From contig NZ_JAUSYV010000001.1 in NCBI RefSeq assembly GCF_030817055.1, forward strand, positions 2,504,001 to 2,568,000: a stretch of 64,000 nucleotides of DNA, written 5' to 3'. A program made the translations under genes and the position numbers. Positions 34,280 to 43,590 of the stretch are shown here, in pieces. Positions within the stretch are counted from its first letter, which is position 1. Every line of letters begins with the position of its first letter. The notes under the pieces were generated by a model. That model worked only from the letters and a program-made list of their open reading frames with translations, searched no databases and was not told the DNA's origin. The stretch comes from Bacillus sp. V2I10. Lineage in GTDB: Bacteria > Bacillota > Bacilli > Bacillales > Bacillaceae.

Positions 34280-34981
34280 ATGCTGAAAAAAAGATACGTC
34301 ATACCATTTATAGGATTAGTTTCATTCACTATTCTATTATTCTCTATGTATCATTTAATGAATTCAAGAACCTTTCAATTATTTGGCGGGTTAACCAGCA
34401 ATGTTGAAACGGCACAAAAAGCAGTCGCTTTGACGTTTGATGATGGGCCGGCTGGAAATACGGATGATATATTGGCTATACTGGATAAATATCATGCGAA
34501 GGCTACCTTCTTTTTAATCGGGAATGAGCTGGAAAATCATCCGAAAGAAGGACAGATGATAGCGGAAGCCGGACATCAGATTGGAAATCATACATATTCT
34601 CACAGCAGAATGATTTTTAAGTCACCATCCTTCATCAAGGAGGAAATCGAAAAAACAAACAACTTAATACGCCTTACAGGCTTTAAAGGAGAAATTGATT
34701 TTCGGCCTCCTAACGGGAAAAAATTAGCCTTGCTGCCCTATTTTTTAAACAAACGTCAAATGGATACAATCACATGGAACATTGAACCAGACACTTACTA
34801 CAGTTCCATATCTGACAAAGTAAGGTATGTAAACGAAAAGACTGAACCAGGGTCCATCATTTTGCTTCATCCAATGTACGATAAGACAGGAAAAGAACTA
34901 AAAGTTCTGGAAGAAATCATCAAATCATTAGCTGAAGACGGGTATGAATTCGTTACGGTGAATGAATTACAGAAATATTAG
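34280..34981 (+). CDS. Polysaccharide deacetylase (NodB domain), membrane-anchored
   Basis: This is a 233-residue extracytoplasmic carbohydrate esterase of family 4. An N-terminal membrane anchor (~5-25) precedes the NodB domain with TFDDGP (Asp-54, Asp-55), HTYSHS metal histidines (His-104, His-108), RPPNG and the closing ILLHP. It probably deacetylates peptidoglycan or another wall N-acetylglycan. Start ATG 34280 follows AGAGGTAG. Single gene with terminators downstream. Confidence 0.88.
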   Translation: MLKKRYVIPFIGLVSFTILLFSMYHLMNSRTFQLFGGLTSNVETAQKAVALTFDDGPAGNTDDILAILDKYHAKATFFLIGNELENHPKEGQMIAEAGHQIGNHTYSHSRMIFKSPSFIKEEIEKTNNLIRLTGFKGEIDFRPPNGKKLALLPYFLNKRQMDTITWNIEPDTYYSSISDKVRYVNEKTEPGSIILLHPMYDKTGKELKVLEEIIKSLAEDGYEFVTVNELQKY

Positions 34982-35039
34982 GACTGTATAAAGGCAGTAA
35001 TCCTGTCTTTATTTTGTTCATACATAAACATTCAATTAG

Positions 35040-35075
35040 AAAAAGCAACCTGAGACATGAACCAGGTTGCTTTTT
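35040..35075. terminator. Bidirectional terminator
   Basis: AAAAAGCAACCTG pairs with CAGGTTGCTTTTT, serving the convergent deacetylase and phosphodiesterase genes. A weaker hairpin lies at ~34988-35008. Confidence 0.85.
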
Positions 35076-35100
35076 GAATTAGATGTCATATCCCATGTAA

Positions 35101-36663
35101 TTATTTTTCTTCTAAGATATGAATAATCCAGTTTTTTAAATCAACAATCCGTAATTGATCAATGTGACGGTCGGTTCCTGTAACGATTATAGGAGCATAA
35201 GAATCGACTTTGTGCATAGAACCGTGGGCTCCTCCGCCAGTATGTTCTGGAGAGCTTTCTCCTATGAATTCATAGCCGGGTTTTGCATCCGCTATTAGAA
35301 ATTCTCCTTCTTGTGAATGAATGGCTCCATACAATCTTGATAAACCATCAGGGTAATCCCCATAGCTAAGCTGTTTGCGGCTATTTGCTTTCACATCTAA
35401 AATGTCCATGTTCCCTTTTATCTCCCAGTTTTGATGATAACGATCTTGATAAGGGCCTCCAGGTTTAAATTGGAGAGTTCCTTTGCTTTCATTTGAAATA
35501 ACTTGCACCATATCGTTTTCTTTCCAGGCAATCCAGGCAATTCGAGGATCTGTCTGCAAATTACTGGCTATTTTTTTTATAGAGGGATCCTTTTTCAGTT
35601 TGTAAATATATGCCATTCGTTCATTTGCAGTAATAGCAATTTCAGTGTTTTTTTGAACTTGATCACCAAGCTTTAAATGCTGGTAATCCGATAGGGCATC
35701 TCTTAAGTCGATCAAGGCTTTCTTTTTGTTCTTTTCTACAGCTGATTGATTACCATCTCCCATAATAATCCATACTGTGTTTTCGAGAGCGTCATTCCAC
35801 TTTGGATAAGTATTCAATATTTCTTGAAGATGTTTATCAAGCTTTTCAATCCCATCCGTTGTTTTAGGTCCTTTTCTATGGACTGTATGATCATTTTCGG
35901 GGAAGTATAAAATTGTAAATTCAGGAAGAAGCTTGTTTTTTAGAAGATAGGTTAACTCTTGAACAGCAAAAGCATCATTAATACCTAATCGATTAATCAC
36001 ATGATTGTTTTCCGGATCCTGATTAAGAAAATCTCCTAAAGTTAATATCTTCGGTCCAGTTGTATTGTATTTGTCTGGCAGGGAAGTCGTTTTTGCTATA
36101 ATTTTTGGAACCCTCAAGGTATGCTGATAATTTCCCCTGTATATTACAGCATTGATAGAGGCAGTTTGTTTTCCTCTATCATCCAGTTCTTCGTGGATTG
36201 TTTTTACATTTTTACTTAGATCTTTGTTATTAAATTGATAGAGGCTGTTGTCTGCCATATCCGTAACTCCATACTTCAAGGTTTCTAAGAGTCCATTCCC
36301 ATAGCTGATTACCCGCTGTTCATCTTCGTTATACCAAACAAGACCGGGTATTTTATGCTTATCCGGGTTTGTTCCTGTAAGCAAAGTGCTGTCAATGGTA
36401 ACGGACATAGTTGGATAAGAACTTACCAGCTCTTTACTGTACTGACCATTGTTCAGGAAAAATTCGAGAGCAGGGGCTTTATTTTCATGAATCGCTTTTT
36501 TTAATGGTTTGTCCATTAATGAATCCACAACAAGAAGAATCACTTTTGGTGAAGAGGAGTCCTTTGTTTGAATAATGTTTGGAGAGACTTGATCATTATT
36601 GGCTGAGCAGCCGGTAATCAGGATGATTAAAAGGGTTACTAGAGCTAGCGCACAATTCTTCAT
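35101..36663 (-). CDS. Lipoprotein of the alkaline phosphatase/type I phosphodiesterase superfamily
   Basis: This is a 520-residue exported lipoprotein (LITGC, Cys-19). The N-terminal half has the phosphodiesterase/nucleotide-pyrophosphatase fold: VILLVVDSLMD (metal Asp), SSYPTMSVTIDSTLLTG (catalytic Thr or Ser region), YFPENDHTVHRKG (Asp/His metal ligands) and IIMGDGNQS. HTGGGAHGSM near the C-terminus supplies another histidine pair. The substrate is unknown, likely a phosphodiester or phosphonate outside the membrane. Single gene. Confidence 0.8.
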   Translation of the reverse strand: MKNCALALVTLLIILITGCSANNDQVSPNIIQTKDSSSPKVILLVVDSLMDKPLKKAIHENKAPALEFFLNNGQYSKELVSSYPTMSVTIDSTLLTGTNPDKHKIPGLVWYNEDEQRVISYGNGLLETLKYGVTDMADNSLYQFNNKDLSKNVKTIHEELDDRGKQTASINAVIYRGNYQHTLRVPKIIAKTTSLPDKYNTTGPKILTLGDFLNQDPENNHVINRLGINDAFAVQELTYLLKNKLLPEFTILYFPENDHTVHRKGPKTTDGIEKLDKHLQEILNTYPKWNDALENTVWIIMGDGNQSAVEKNKKKALIDLRDALSDYQHLKLGDQVQKNTEIAITANERMAYIYKLKKDPSIKKIASNLQTDPRIAWIAWKENDMVQVISNESKGTLQFKPGGPYQDRYHQNWEIKGNMDILDVKANSRKQLSYGDYPDGLSRLYGAIHSQEGEFLIADAKPGYEFIGESSPEHTGGGAHGSMHKVDSYAPIIVTGTDRHIDQLRIVDLKNWIIHILEEK

Positions 36664-36831
36664 TCAGACTCCACCTTCGGTTTACAAGTTCTCCTTATTA
36701 TTTACAATATCTCCGCATTCATGTTAAAAAACGTAATCAAAAAGTGTATAAAGAATTTTTTATAAGGGGAAGGTAAGGTAGCGAAAGGAAATCAATTAGT
36801 CGGCTCAAGAATCATTTGGAGTGAAAAAATT

Positions 36832-37644
36832 ATGCCCTCAATCAAGTTAGACAGCTGCAATTCTTTCCATTACGAGGAATTCGGTCAAGGGATACCGGTA
36901 ATATTTATTCATCCTCCCGGTATGGGAAATAAAGTGTTCTTTTATCAGCACAATTTGTCAAAGCATATGAGAGTTATTTTTCCGGACTTAAGCGGCCACG
37001 GAGATAGTGAGACTGCTTCGCATGAAATTTCGATTCCATATTATGCAAGTGAAATATTATGTTTTATGGATGCTTTAAATCTGGAAAAAGCCGTTATATG
37101 CGGATACTCAGCGGGGTGCCTGATCGCCCAGCATCTTGCCATTTATCATTCAGAAAGAATCGAATTGCTCATTTTATCAGGTGCTTATCCATGCGTTGAT
37201 GATGTATCAGGACAAATATTGCATCATTCCGGCATATATATGGCAGATAATCATTTGAATTTATTAATAGAAATTATTTCAAGGAGTCATACAAAAGATA
37301 AAAAGATGAGAAAAATGCTAAGTGGCCATATGAAAAAAGCGGACAAAGAAGTTTGGAAGCAGTATTATATTCACTCTTTGCAATACAGCTGTCTCGACAA
37401 ACTTCATCTTATCAAGATGCCTATTCTGTTTATGTACGGTGAAGCAGGCGACTGGTCGAACCATTATTTAAAACTTTATCGAAATAAATGCAAACACGCA
37501 GAGTTTTTCCTATTTACAAACCAAAATCATCAGCTTCCTACGAAGAAATGGAACATATTCAATGAAATTGTTACAGGATTTGTACTCAATCGAGTGAATT
37601 TTACACATAAGAATACCATTAGTTTACAAAGGCGGCTCTTCTAA
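36832..37644 (+). CDS. Alpha/beta hydrolase
   Basis: The 270-residue alpha/beta-hydrolase has an oxyanion stretch IFIHPPGMGN, PDLSGHGDSE, the nucleophile elbow CGYSAGC (Ser-93), an acid candidate in MYGEAGDWS and a His in TNQNHQLP (~241). No signal peptide. The substrate cannot be inferred. Start ATG 36832 has a weak upstream site (TGGAGTG). Single gene. Confidence 0.78.
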   Translation: MPSIKLDSCNSFHYEEFGQGIPVIFIHPPGMGNKVFFYQHNLSKHMRVIFPDLSGHGDSETASHEISIPYYASEILCFMDALNLEKAVICGYSAGCLIAQHLAIYHSERIELLILSGAYPCVDDVSGQILHHSGIYMADNHLNLLIEIISRSHTKDKKMRKMLSGHMKKADKEVWKQYYIHSLQYSCLDKLHLIKMPILFMYGEAGDWSNHYLKLYRNKCKHAEFFLFTNQNHQLPTKKWNIFNEIVTGFVLNRVNFTHKNTISLQRRLF

Positions 37645-37814
37645 AAAGGCCGTCTATTTTTATTGTGAATGAAAGGATTTTTTAAGAGAGAAAAGAAGAA
37701 ATAACAAGATGGTCTCAGCATTGATTGTTGATTTCACACATCATTCAGGTTTATCGAGGTTTATCATGAAATGTGCTATGCTTTAATTGATGGTTTTTAC
37801 AGGAGATGGTGAAA

Positions 37815-38384
37815 ATGGACAAGGTAATCCAAACATACTTTGAGCAGCTGAATTCAAAAGACAGGGACGTTCAATACGAAGCTTATCAAGGCATTCTCTC
37901 AGCAGCACAGGAAAAAGTGGCCTGGGCTTATGATGTTTGGGATCAACTAGTAATAGGTTTAAGCTCAAAAGACAATCATCAAAGATCTCGTTCAGCTCAA
38001 TTCCTATCCAGTCTGGCAATCAGTGATCCCGATAATCGGATGCTGAATGATTTTCCGGCCGTCTGGGAAGTGACAAAAGATCCTAAATTCGTTACCGCCC
38101 GGCACAGCCTGCAGTCCATTTGGAAAATTGGCCTTGCTGGTTCTCGGCAAAAGAAGTTAGTATTGGATCATCTAATAGAACGGTTTCAAACCTGTTCCAA
38201 TGAGAAGAATTACACGTTGATTCGGTTTGATATTATCTAAGATCTTAAAAACTTATATGAGCAATTATACGAAGAAGAAATAAAAGAAAAAGCATTGGAA
38301 TTGATTGAAATGGAAGAAGAGAGTAAGCATCAAAAGAAGTATATGTCGGTTTGGAAAAATGTACGGAGTAAGTCAGGCCTTTAA
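37815..38384 (+). pseudogene. HEAT-repeat-like protein gene with a premature TAA
   Basis: ATG 37815 is 9 nt from AGGAG and opens an all-helical, HEAT-like protein (MDKVIQTYFEQLNSKDRDVQYEAY). TAA at 38238-38240 replaces what is probably a Gln codon (CAA). The same frame continues as DLKNLYEQLYEEEIKEKALE to TAA 38382-38384, giving ~190 residues in all. A single nonsense change is the only defect, so truncated but partly functional product or a sequencing error remain possible. Confidence 0.7.
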
Positions 38385-38404
38385 AACTTTTCATAAGTTA
38401 TAAA

Positions 38405-38443
38405 GGAGGGTGCCCGCAAGGTGTTTTGGTACACCCTCTTTTA
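38405..38443 (+). terminator. Terminator of the HEAT-like gene
   Basis: GAGGGTG pairs with CACCCTC, followed by TTTT. Confidence 0.7.
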
Positions 38444-38466
38444 TTTATGCATGCATGGTTGCCTTG

Positions 38467-38737
38467 TTTGACGTAATCATTACAGGAGACGATGTTGAAA
38501 AACCAAAAACTCATCCTGAGGGAGTAAAGAAGGCATTATTTATTCTTGGGGCGGAAAATAATGAAGCCAGACAGTGAGGCTGAAATTCTAGCAGGAGTTC
38601 GAGCAAATGTTTATACAATGGGGGTGCAATGGCTGACGGAATATCAAACGATTGATTTTGTCACACAGCCGAATCAAGTAATGAAAAATATAAATGAATT
38701 TAGAGAATTTGTTAATCGGATAAGCATCAGTAAATAA
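38467..38737 (+). pseudogene. Fragment of a HAD-family phosphatase
   Basis: The sequence FDVIITGDDVEKPK..HPEGVKKALFILGAENNEA is the middle of a PpaX/phosphoglycolate-phosphatase-like HAD protein. A small deletion plus frameshift near 38563 then leads into DSEAEILAGVRANVYTMGVQWL to the C-terminus at 38737. The N-terminal half, including the DxD nucleophile motif, is absent, and the VGDS motif is damaged. Not functional. Confidence 0.8.
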
Positions 38738-38812
38738 ACTTGAATACAAGTTTATCTGGGGATGTTTACCATAGGTGAAACTATTCATCCCTTTTCAGGA
38801 AGGCGGATACTT

Positions 38813-39280
38813 ATGAAACATATAGAGATACAATTATATAAAACTGAATATTTCGATTCTATCAATAGATTCAGCCTCCCGGAGAATCAGCTTCAGTTCA
38901 CTGCTTTACCAAATCAGATGGCGGAAATAACACATGAAAAACATCCTGTCGTTATTTTAAGCGGTATGGAACCAGTCGGTTTTTTTGTTCTGCATTCAAG
39001 TGACAGAGTGAAAGAGTATACTGACAGTCCGGATGCCATGCTGCTGACTGCATTTTCAATGAATCATGTTCAGCAGGGGAAAGGATATGCATTCCAGGGA
39101 ATGAATCAATTAAAGCCGTTCCTAAATCAGCACTTTCCAAAATGCAATGAAGTTGTACTCGCAGTCAATAAAAGAAATATTCCAGCTCAGAAGCTTTATC
39201 AAAAAGTTGGATTTACAGATACGGAAAGAAGAAAGATAGGGAGAATAGGAGAACAATTGATTTTGAGTTTGAAAGTATAA
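38813..39280 (+). CDS. GNAT N-acetyltransferase
   Basis: The 155-residue GNAT protein has a cofactor-binding segment MLLTAFSMNHVQQGKGYAFQGM and the C-terminal EVVLAVNKRNIPAQKLYQKVGFTDT typical of RimI-like enzymes. Q-x-x-G-K-G replaces the usual R/Q-x-x-G-x-G/A. The acceptor is unknown. Start ATG 38813 lies after GGAAGGCGG; the frame is open to 38762 without a ribosome binding site. Confidence 0.8.
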   Translation: MKHIEIQLYKTEYFDSINRFSLPENQLQFTALPNQMAEITHEKHPVVILSGMEPVGFFVLHSSDRVKEYTDSPDAMLLTAFSMNHVQQGKGYAFQGMNQLKPFLNQHFPKCNEVVLAVNKRNIPAQKLYQKVGFTDTERRKIGRIGEQLILSLKV

Positions 39281-39427
39281 CATTAAAACTGCCTGCGTCT
39301 GATTTTAGATGTTTGGTGGATTATCTATATATAGGAAGTAATTAGTCATTGGATGGAAATAAATAAAACTTATGAGGTATTTAAATGCCGAAAGCCAATT
39401 AGCCGGCCTAATTAAGTTTTATTAGAT

Positions 39428-39467
39428 GAGTTCCGTTATTGCGGAATTTTCCGCAATAACGGAACTC
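39428..39467. repeat. Perfect 19-bp inverted repeat with 2-nt centre
   Basis: GAGTTCCGTTATTGCGGAA, TT, then its exact reverse complement. No T-run follows on either strand. It sits midway in a 462-nt non-coding gap (39281-39742) between an acetyltransferase gene and the sigma-54 promoter. Confidence 0.85.
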
Positions 39468-39599
39468 GTTCGAAATTTATTCCTGAAATCCGGAATTTTT
39501 AGTGACTCTTTTTATTAAAGATTCAGTCTATCTGAAACGCAAAGCCAACAATGAAGCGGAATTGTGGCTATTGTACGAATTTTCATAAAAAATAAATAG

Positions 39600-39616
39600 T
39601 TGGCACGATTCTTGCA
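39600..39616 (+). promoter_or_regulatory. Sigma-54 promoter of the yxjC-scoAB operon
   Basis: TTGGCACGATTCTTGCA matches the -24/-12 consensus TGGCAC-N5-TTGC exactly, with GG (39602-39603) and GC (39614-39615) 10 bp apart. TTCAG-TCTAT-CTGAA at 39522-39536, about 65 bp upstream, is a candidate activator site. Confidence 0.88.
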
Positions 39617-39675
39617 AGTATAACAACGAGCTGGTCATTTAGAAGGAGAGCGAAAACAGGTCTGATTGCACATGT

Positions 39676-39689
39676 TGTAAGCGCTTACT
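39676..39689 (+). promoter_or_regulatory. cre (CcpA) site in the operon leader
   Basis: TGTAAGCGCTTACT matches the cre consensus TGWAANCGNTNWCA except for the last base. It lies ~60 bp downstream of the sigma-54 -12 element, so CcpA would act as a roadblock under good carbon supply. Confidence 0.75.
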
Positions 39690-39742
39690 AGATAAGGTCT
39701 GCTCAATTGCAAGAATCAAAGAGGCCAAAAAGGGGGATGTTT

Positions 39743-41185
39743 GTGGAAATCATTATTATTTTACTATCACTAAGTTTACTGATGTTTGTTGCTTATCGGG
39801 GATTTTCAGTTATTTTGTTTGCTCCGATCTGCGCTCTGTTTGCAGTATTGCTGACAGATCCGAGTTATGTACTGCCGTTTTTCTCCAACGTGTTTATGGA
39901 GAAGATGGTCGGATTCATTAAACTTTATTTTCCGGTATTCTTGCTTGGAGCTATTTTTGGGAAGGTCGTGGAAATGTCCGGTCTTGCTGAATCCATTGCC
40001 AAAACGATTGTTAAGCTTGTAGGAGCAAAGAGAGCGATTCTAGCCATTGTTCTGATGGGTGCCATCCTGACATACAGCGGTGTCAGTTTGTTCGTTGTGG
40101 TGTTCGCTGTCTATCCATTTGCTAAAAATCTGTTCATTGAGGCAGACATTCCAAAACGTCTGATTCCCGGAACAATTGCTCTTGGAGCTTTTACTTTTAC
40201 GATGGATGCACTTCCGGGTACGCCGCAAATCCAAAACGTTATCCCGACAACTTTCTTCAAAACTGACATTTATGCAGCTCCTGTTCTCGGGATTATAGGT
40301 GCGATTTTTGTCTTGTCACTTGGAATGTGGTATTTGGAATCACGACGCAAAAAAGCGGAAAAAGCAGGTGAAGGGTATGCAGGATTTCATTCAGAGACTG
40401 CTGCAGGACTAGATCCGGAGCTTGCTCGTGAAAAAGAAGAGGCAGCTGTTTCAGCAGGAACGGAACTTAGTGTTGCCCGTCAGATTCTAGCCTTCGTGCC
40501 ACTTATTTTGGTTGGTGTCATGAACAAATTCTTCACCGTTTCTTTTCCGAAATGGTATCCAAACGGATTTGATTTCTCAGCGATCGGACTTGAAGCGTTT
40601 GGTAAAATCGAGCTTCCATCTGTTGTTGCGATATGGTCTGTTGAACTTGCGCTATTAATAGGAATCATCGCGACAATTGCTTTTGACTGGAAAGCTGTAA
40701 CCGCTAACATTAAAGATGGTTTGAATGCTGGAATTGGCGGTGCACTGCTTGCCGCTATGAATACTGGAGCTGAGTATGGATTTGGCGGAGTCATCGCTGC
40801 ACTTCCTGGATTTAAAACGGTGAGCAATGGGATTTCCTCAACATTTACGGATCCGCTTGTAAACGGTGCTGTGACAACAACCACACTTGCAGGTATCACA
40901 GGCTCCGCATCCGGAGGGATGGGAATTGCGCTAAGCGCAATGTCTGATAAGTATTTGGAGGCAATTGAAAAGTTCAATATTCCTCCGGAGGTTATGCATA
41001 GGGTTATCTCTATGGCATCAGGCGGTATGGATACTCTGCCTCACAATGGAGCGGTTATTACGCTTCTTGCGGTTACAGGTCTTACTCACCGTCAATCTTA
41101 CCGTGATATTTTTGCCATTACGATTATTAAGACAGTTGCCGTATTTGTCATTATCGCTATATACAGCCTATTCGGCCTAGTTTAA
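39743..41185 (+). CDS. yxjC: GntP-family permease (YxjC-like), short-chain acid uptake
   Basis: This is a ~480-residue membrane protein with 12-14 helices of the GntP/citrate-type permease superfamily (AYRGFSVILFAP; FTMDALPGTPQIQNVIPTTFF; SGGMDTLPHNGAVITLLAVTG). It is first in an operon with scoA, scoB and hydroxybutyrate dehydrogenase, the order of B. subtilis yxjC-scoA-scoB-yxjF. It therefore most likely imports 3-hydroxybutyrate or acetoacetate. Start GTG 39743 is 6 nt after AGGGGG; ATG 39737 or TTG 39707 are alternatives. Transcription is from the sigma-54 promoter at 39600. Confidence 0.85.
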   Translation: MEIIIILLSLSLLMFVAYRGFSVILFAPICALFAVLLTDPSYVLPFFSNVFMEKMVGFIKLYFPVFLLGAIFGKVVEMSGLAESIAKTIVKLVGAKRAILAIVLMGAILTYSGVSLFVVVFAVYPFAKNLFIEADIPKRLIPGTIALGAFTFTMDALPGTPQIQNVIPTTFFKTDIYAAPVLGIIGAIFVLSLGMWYLESRRKKAEKAGEGYAGFHSETAAGLDPELAREKEEAAVSAGTELSVARQILAFVPLILVGVMNKFFTVSFPKWYPNGFDFSAIGLEAFGKIELPSVVAIWSVELALLIGIIATIAFDWKAVTANIKDGLNAGIGGALLAAMNTGAEYGFGGVIAALPGFKTVSNGISSTFTDPLVNGAVTTTTLAGITGSASGGMGIALSAMSDKYLEAIEKFNIPPEVMHRVISMASGGMDTLPHNGAVITLLAVTGLTHRQSYRDIFAITIIKTVAVFVIIAIYSLFGLV

Positions 41186-41215
41186 ACAATCATCACAGAA
41201 AGAGAGGAAACTTAA

Positions 41216-41917
41216 ATGGCAAAGGGAAAAGTTCTAGACTCATTTAAACAAGCAATTGATATGGTAGAAGACGGTGCAACATTGGTCGTTGGAGGCTTCG
41301 GCCTCTGCGGCATACCTGAAAAAACGATTCTTGCTTTAAGAGATAAAGGTGTCAAAGATCTTACTGTTGTAAGCAATAACTGCGGAGTTGACGATTGGGG
41401 CCTTGGCTTGCTGCTTGCAAACAAACAGATCAAAAAAATGATGTCTTCTTATGTAGGAGAAAACAAAATTTTTGAACGTCAGTATTTAAGCGGTGAATTG
41501 GAAGTTGAGCTGATCCCTCAAGGAACTTTAGCTGAGAGAATGCGGGCTGGCGGAGCTGGAATTCCTGGCTTTTATACTGCAACCGGAGTTGGAACGAAGG
41601 TGGCTGAAGGCAAGGAGCACAAAGATTTCGATGGCCGGACGTATATCCTTGAAAGAGGAATCGTTGGAGACTTTGCCCTAGTTAAAGCATGGAAAGCAGA
41701 CCCGCTTGGTAACTTGGTTTTCAGGAAAACTTCCCGAAATTTTAATCCAGTGGCTGCGATGGCCGGGAAAATTACGATAGCAGAGGTCGAAGAAATTGTT
41801 GAAACCGGAGAGCTGAATCCAGACGAAATTCATACACCTGGCATTTATGTTCAGCATGTATTGCTTGGTGCGAACTATGAAAAACGAATCGAACGCCTTA
41901 CCGTTCGTCAGGCATAA
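41216..41917 (+). CDS. scoA: Succinyl-CoA:3-ketoacid CoA-transferase subunit A
   Basis: ScoA/ScoB move CoA from succinyl-CoA to acetoacetate, so ketone bodies can be thiolysed to acetyl-CoA. The 233-residue alpha subunit has the CoA-transferase family I start GGFGLCGIPE and LIPQGTLAERMRAGGAGIPGFYTATGVGT. The C-terminal half ends LNPDEIHTPGIYVQ. Start ATG 41216 follows AGAGAGG. It is separated from scoB by 15 nt. A second, divergent copy pair (yodS/yodR) lies at 57-58 kb. Confidence 0.93.
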   Translation: MAKGKVLDSFKQAIDMVEDGATLVVGGFGLCGIPEKTILALRDKGVKDLTVVSNNCGVDDWGLGLLLANKQIKKMMSSYVGENKIFERQYLSGELEVELIPQGTLAERMRAGGAGIPGFYTATGVGTKVAEGKEHKDFDGRTYILERGIVGDFALVKAWKADPLGNLVFRKTSRNFNPVAAMAGKITIAEVEEIVETGELNPDEIHTPGIYVQHVLLGANYEKRIERLTVRQA

Positions 41918-41932
41918 AAAGGAGGCAAAAAC

Positions 41933-42586
41933 ATGAGTGACAGCAGACATAAAATGGTGAAGCGAGCAGTGAATGAAATAAAAGACGGCATGAACGTAAA
42001 TCTTGGAATCGGGATGCCTACTCTTGTAGCAAATGAAATTCCAGATGATTATAATGTGCTTTTGCAATCGGAGAATGGCCTGCTTGGAATCGGACCGTAT
42101 CCGATTGCAGGAACCGAAGATCCAGACCTGATCAATGCAGGAAAAGAAACGGTAACAAGTGTACCTGGCGCATCTTATTTTGACAGTGCAGAATCTTTCG
42201 CCATGATACGCGGAGGACATATTGATCTTGCCATTCTAGGAGGCATGGAGGTTTCCGAACAGGGAGACCTTGCGAACTGGATGATCCCAGGAAAAATGGT
42301 TAAGGGGATGGGCGGTGCCATGGATCTTGTTAATGGCGCCAAACGGATTATTGTTATTATGGAACATGTCAATAAATATGGTGAATCCAAGGTTAAAAAA
42401 GAATGCACTCTTCCTTTGACAGGGAAACAGGTTGTCAACCGCCTAATTACAGAGCTTGCTGTATTTGATTTTGCAGATGGCACGATGGAGCTCGTTGAAC
42501 TTCAGGACGGGGTGACCATTGAGGAAGTAAAAGAGAAAACAGAAGCCTCATTTACAATAAGTCAATCACTGATGACCGCCCATTAA
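41933..42586 (+). CDS. scoB: Succinyl-CoA:3-ketoacid CoA-transferase subunit B
   Basis: The beta subunit (217 residues) supplies the catalytic glutamate that forms the CoA-thioester intermediate: Glu-47 in SENGLLGIGP. Other family stretches are LGIGMPTLVANEIP and GGMEVSEQGDLANWMIPGKMVKGMGGAMDLV. Start ATG 41933 follows AAGGAGGC. Third gene of the sigma-54 operon. Confidence 0.94.
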   Translation: MSDSRHKMVKRAVNEIKDGMNVNLGIGMPTLVANEIPDDYNVLLQSENGLLGIGPYPIAGTEDPDLINAGKETVTSVPGASYFDSAESFAMIRGGHIDLAILGGMEVSEQGDLANWMIPGKMVKGMGGAMDLVNGAKRIIVIMEHVNKYGESKVKKECTLPLTGKQVVNRLITELAVFDFADGTMELVELQDGVTIEEVKEKTEASFTISQSLMTAH

Positions 42587-42612
42587 GGCGAGCAATAGAA
42601 AGGAAAATGGCG

Positions 42613-43398
42613 ATGAATCGATTACTTAAGGAAAAGGCAGCGCTTGTGACAGGTGCCGCGAGCGGCATCGGATTTGAAGTTGCTAAGGAATTTGCTAAAG
42701 AAGGAGCGGCAGTAGTCATTTCCGATGTGAATCTGGAAGCAGCCGAAGCAGCTGCTGCAAAATTGAAGGAAGAAGGTTTTGAATCCATTGCTGCTGCTTG
42801 CGATGTAACAAAGGAAGATCAGATCATTCAAACGATTGAAACCGTTCAAAAACAGTACGGCCGCTTGGACATTCTTGTTAACAATGCTGGACTGCAGCAT
42901 GTTTCTCCAATCGAAGAATTCCCGACTGACCGGTTTGAATTCCTGATCAAAGTCATGCTGACAGCGCCGTTTGTAGCTACAAAACACGTTTTTCCAATCA
43001 TGAAAAAGCAAAATTTTGGCCGGATTATTAATATGGCATCTATTAATGGAGTTATCGGTTTTGCAGGAAAAGCAGCTTACAACAGCGCCAAACACGGTGT
43101 CATCGGACTGACTAAGGTTGCTGCGCTTGAAGGGGCGGAACATGGAATCACCGTTAACGCACTTTGTCCGGGCTACGTTGATACCCCTTTGGTTCGCAAC
43201 CAGCTTGCTGACCTTGCGAAAACGCGAAACGTAGAGCTTGAACGCGTTCTAGAACAAGTGATTTATCCTCTCGTTCCGCAGAAAAGATTGCTCTCAGTTC
43301 AGGAAATTGCCGATTATGCAGTCTTTCTGGCAAGTGATAAAGCAAAAGGAATTACCGGTCAGGCAGCTATTCTTGATGGCGGGTATACGGTTCAATAA
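42613..43398 (+). CDS. yxjF: 3-Hydroxybutyrate dehydrogenase (YxjF-like SDR)
   Basis: This 261-residue short-chain dehydrogenase oxidises 3-hydroxybutyrate to acetoacetate with NAD+. The NAD motif is TGAASGIG (13-20), NNAG is at 90-93, and the catalytic Ser-143, Tyr-156 and Lys-160 are in SINGVIGFAGKAAYNSAKHG. The C-terminal CPGYVDTPLV fits hydroxybutyrate dehydrogenases. Start ATG 42613 is 8 nt from AAGGA; ATG 42607 is too close. It closes the operon and completes the route hydroxybutyrate to acetoacetate to acetoacetyl-CoA. Confidence 0.9.
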   Translation: MNRLLKEKAALVTGAASGIGFEVAKEFAKEGAAVVISDVNLEAAEAAAAKLKEEGFESIAAACDVTKEDQIIQTIETVQKQYGRLDILVNNAGLQHVSPIEEFPTDRFEFLIKVMLTAPFVATKHVFPIMKKQNFGRIINMASINGVIGFAGKAAYNSAKHGVIGLTKVAALEGAEHGITVNALCPGYVDTPLVRNQLADLAKTRNVELERVLEQVIYPLVPQKRLLSVQEIADYAVFLASDKAKGITGQAAILDGGYTVQ

Positions 43399-43411
43399 TA
43401 CTTATATTCAG

Positions 43412-43443
43412 AAAAGGGACAGCCCATGCTGTCCTTTATTTTT
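43412..43443 (+). terminator. Terminator of the yxjC-scoAB-yxjF operon
   Basis: AGGGACAGC-CCAT-GCTGTCCTTT with one bulge, followed by ATTTTT. Confidence 0.8.
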
Positions 43444-43547
43444 GCAATGATCAAGTAAATGGCTGTCTTTACCAGAGTGATTTATTGATCTGAATCTCCC
43501 AGTCTATTGATTTTTATTAATAGGTCTGTGTAAGATGAACATACAAA

Positions 43548-43561
43548 TGTAAACGGTTTAT
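43548..43561 (+). promoter_or_regulatory. Weak cre-like site before the sigma-54 activator gene
   Basis: TGTAAACGGTTTAT matches the cre consensus except at the last two positions, 30 nt before the start codon. Confidence 0.4.
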
Positions 43562-43590
43562 TTCAGACAACAAGGAAAGAGGTGGAGAAA

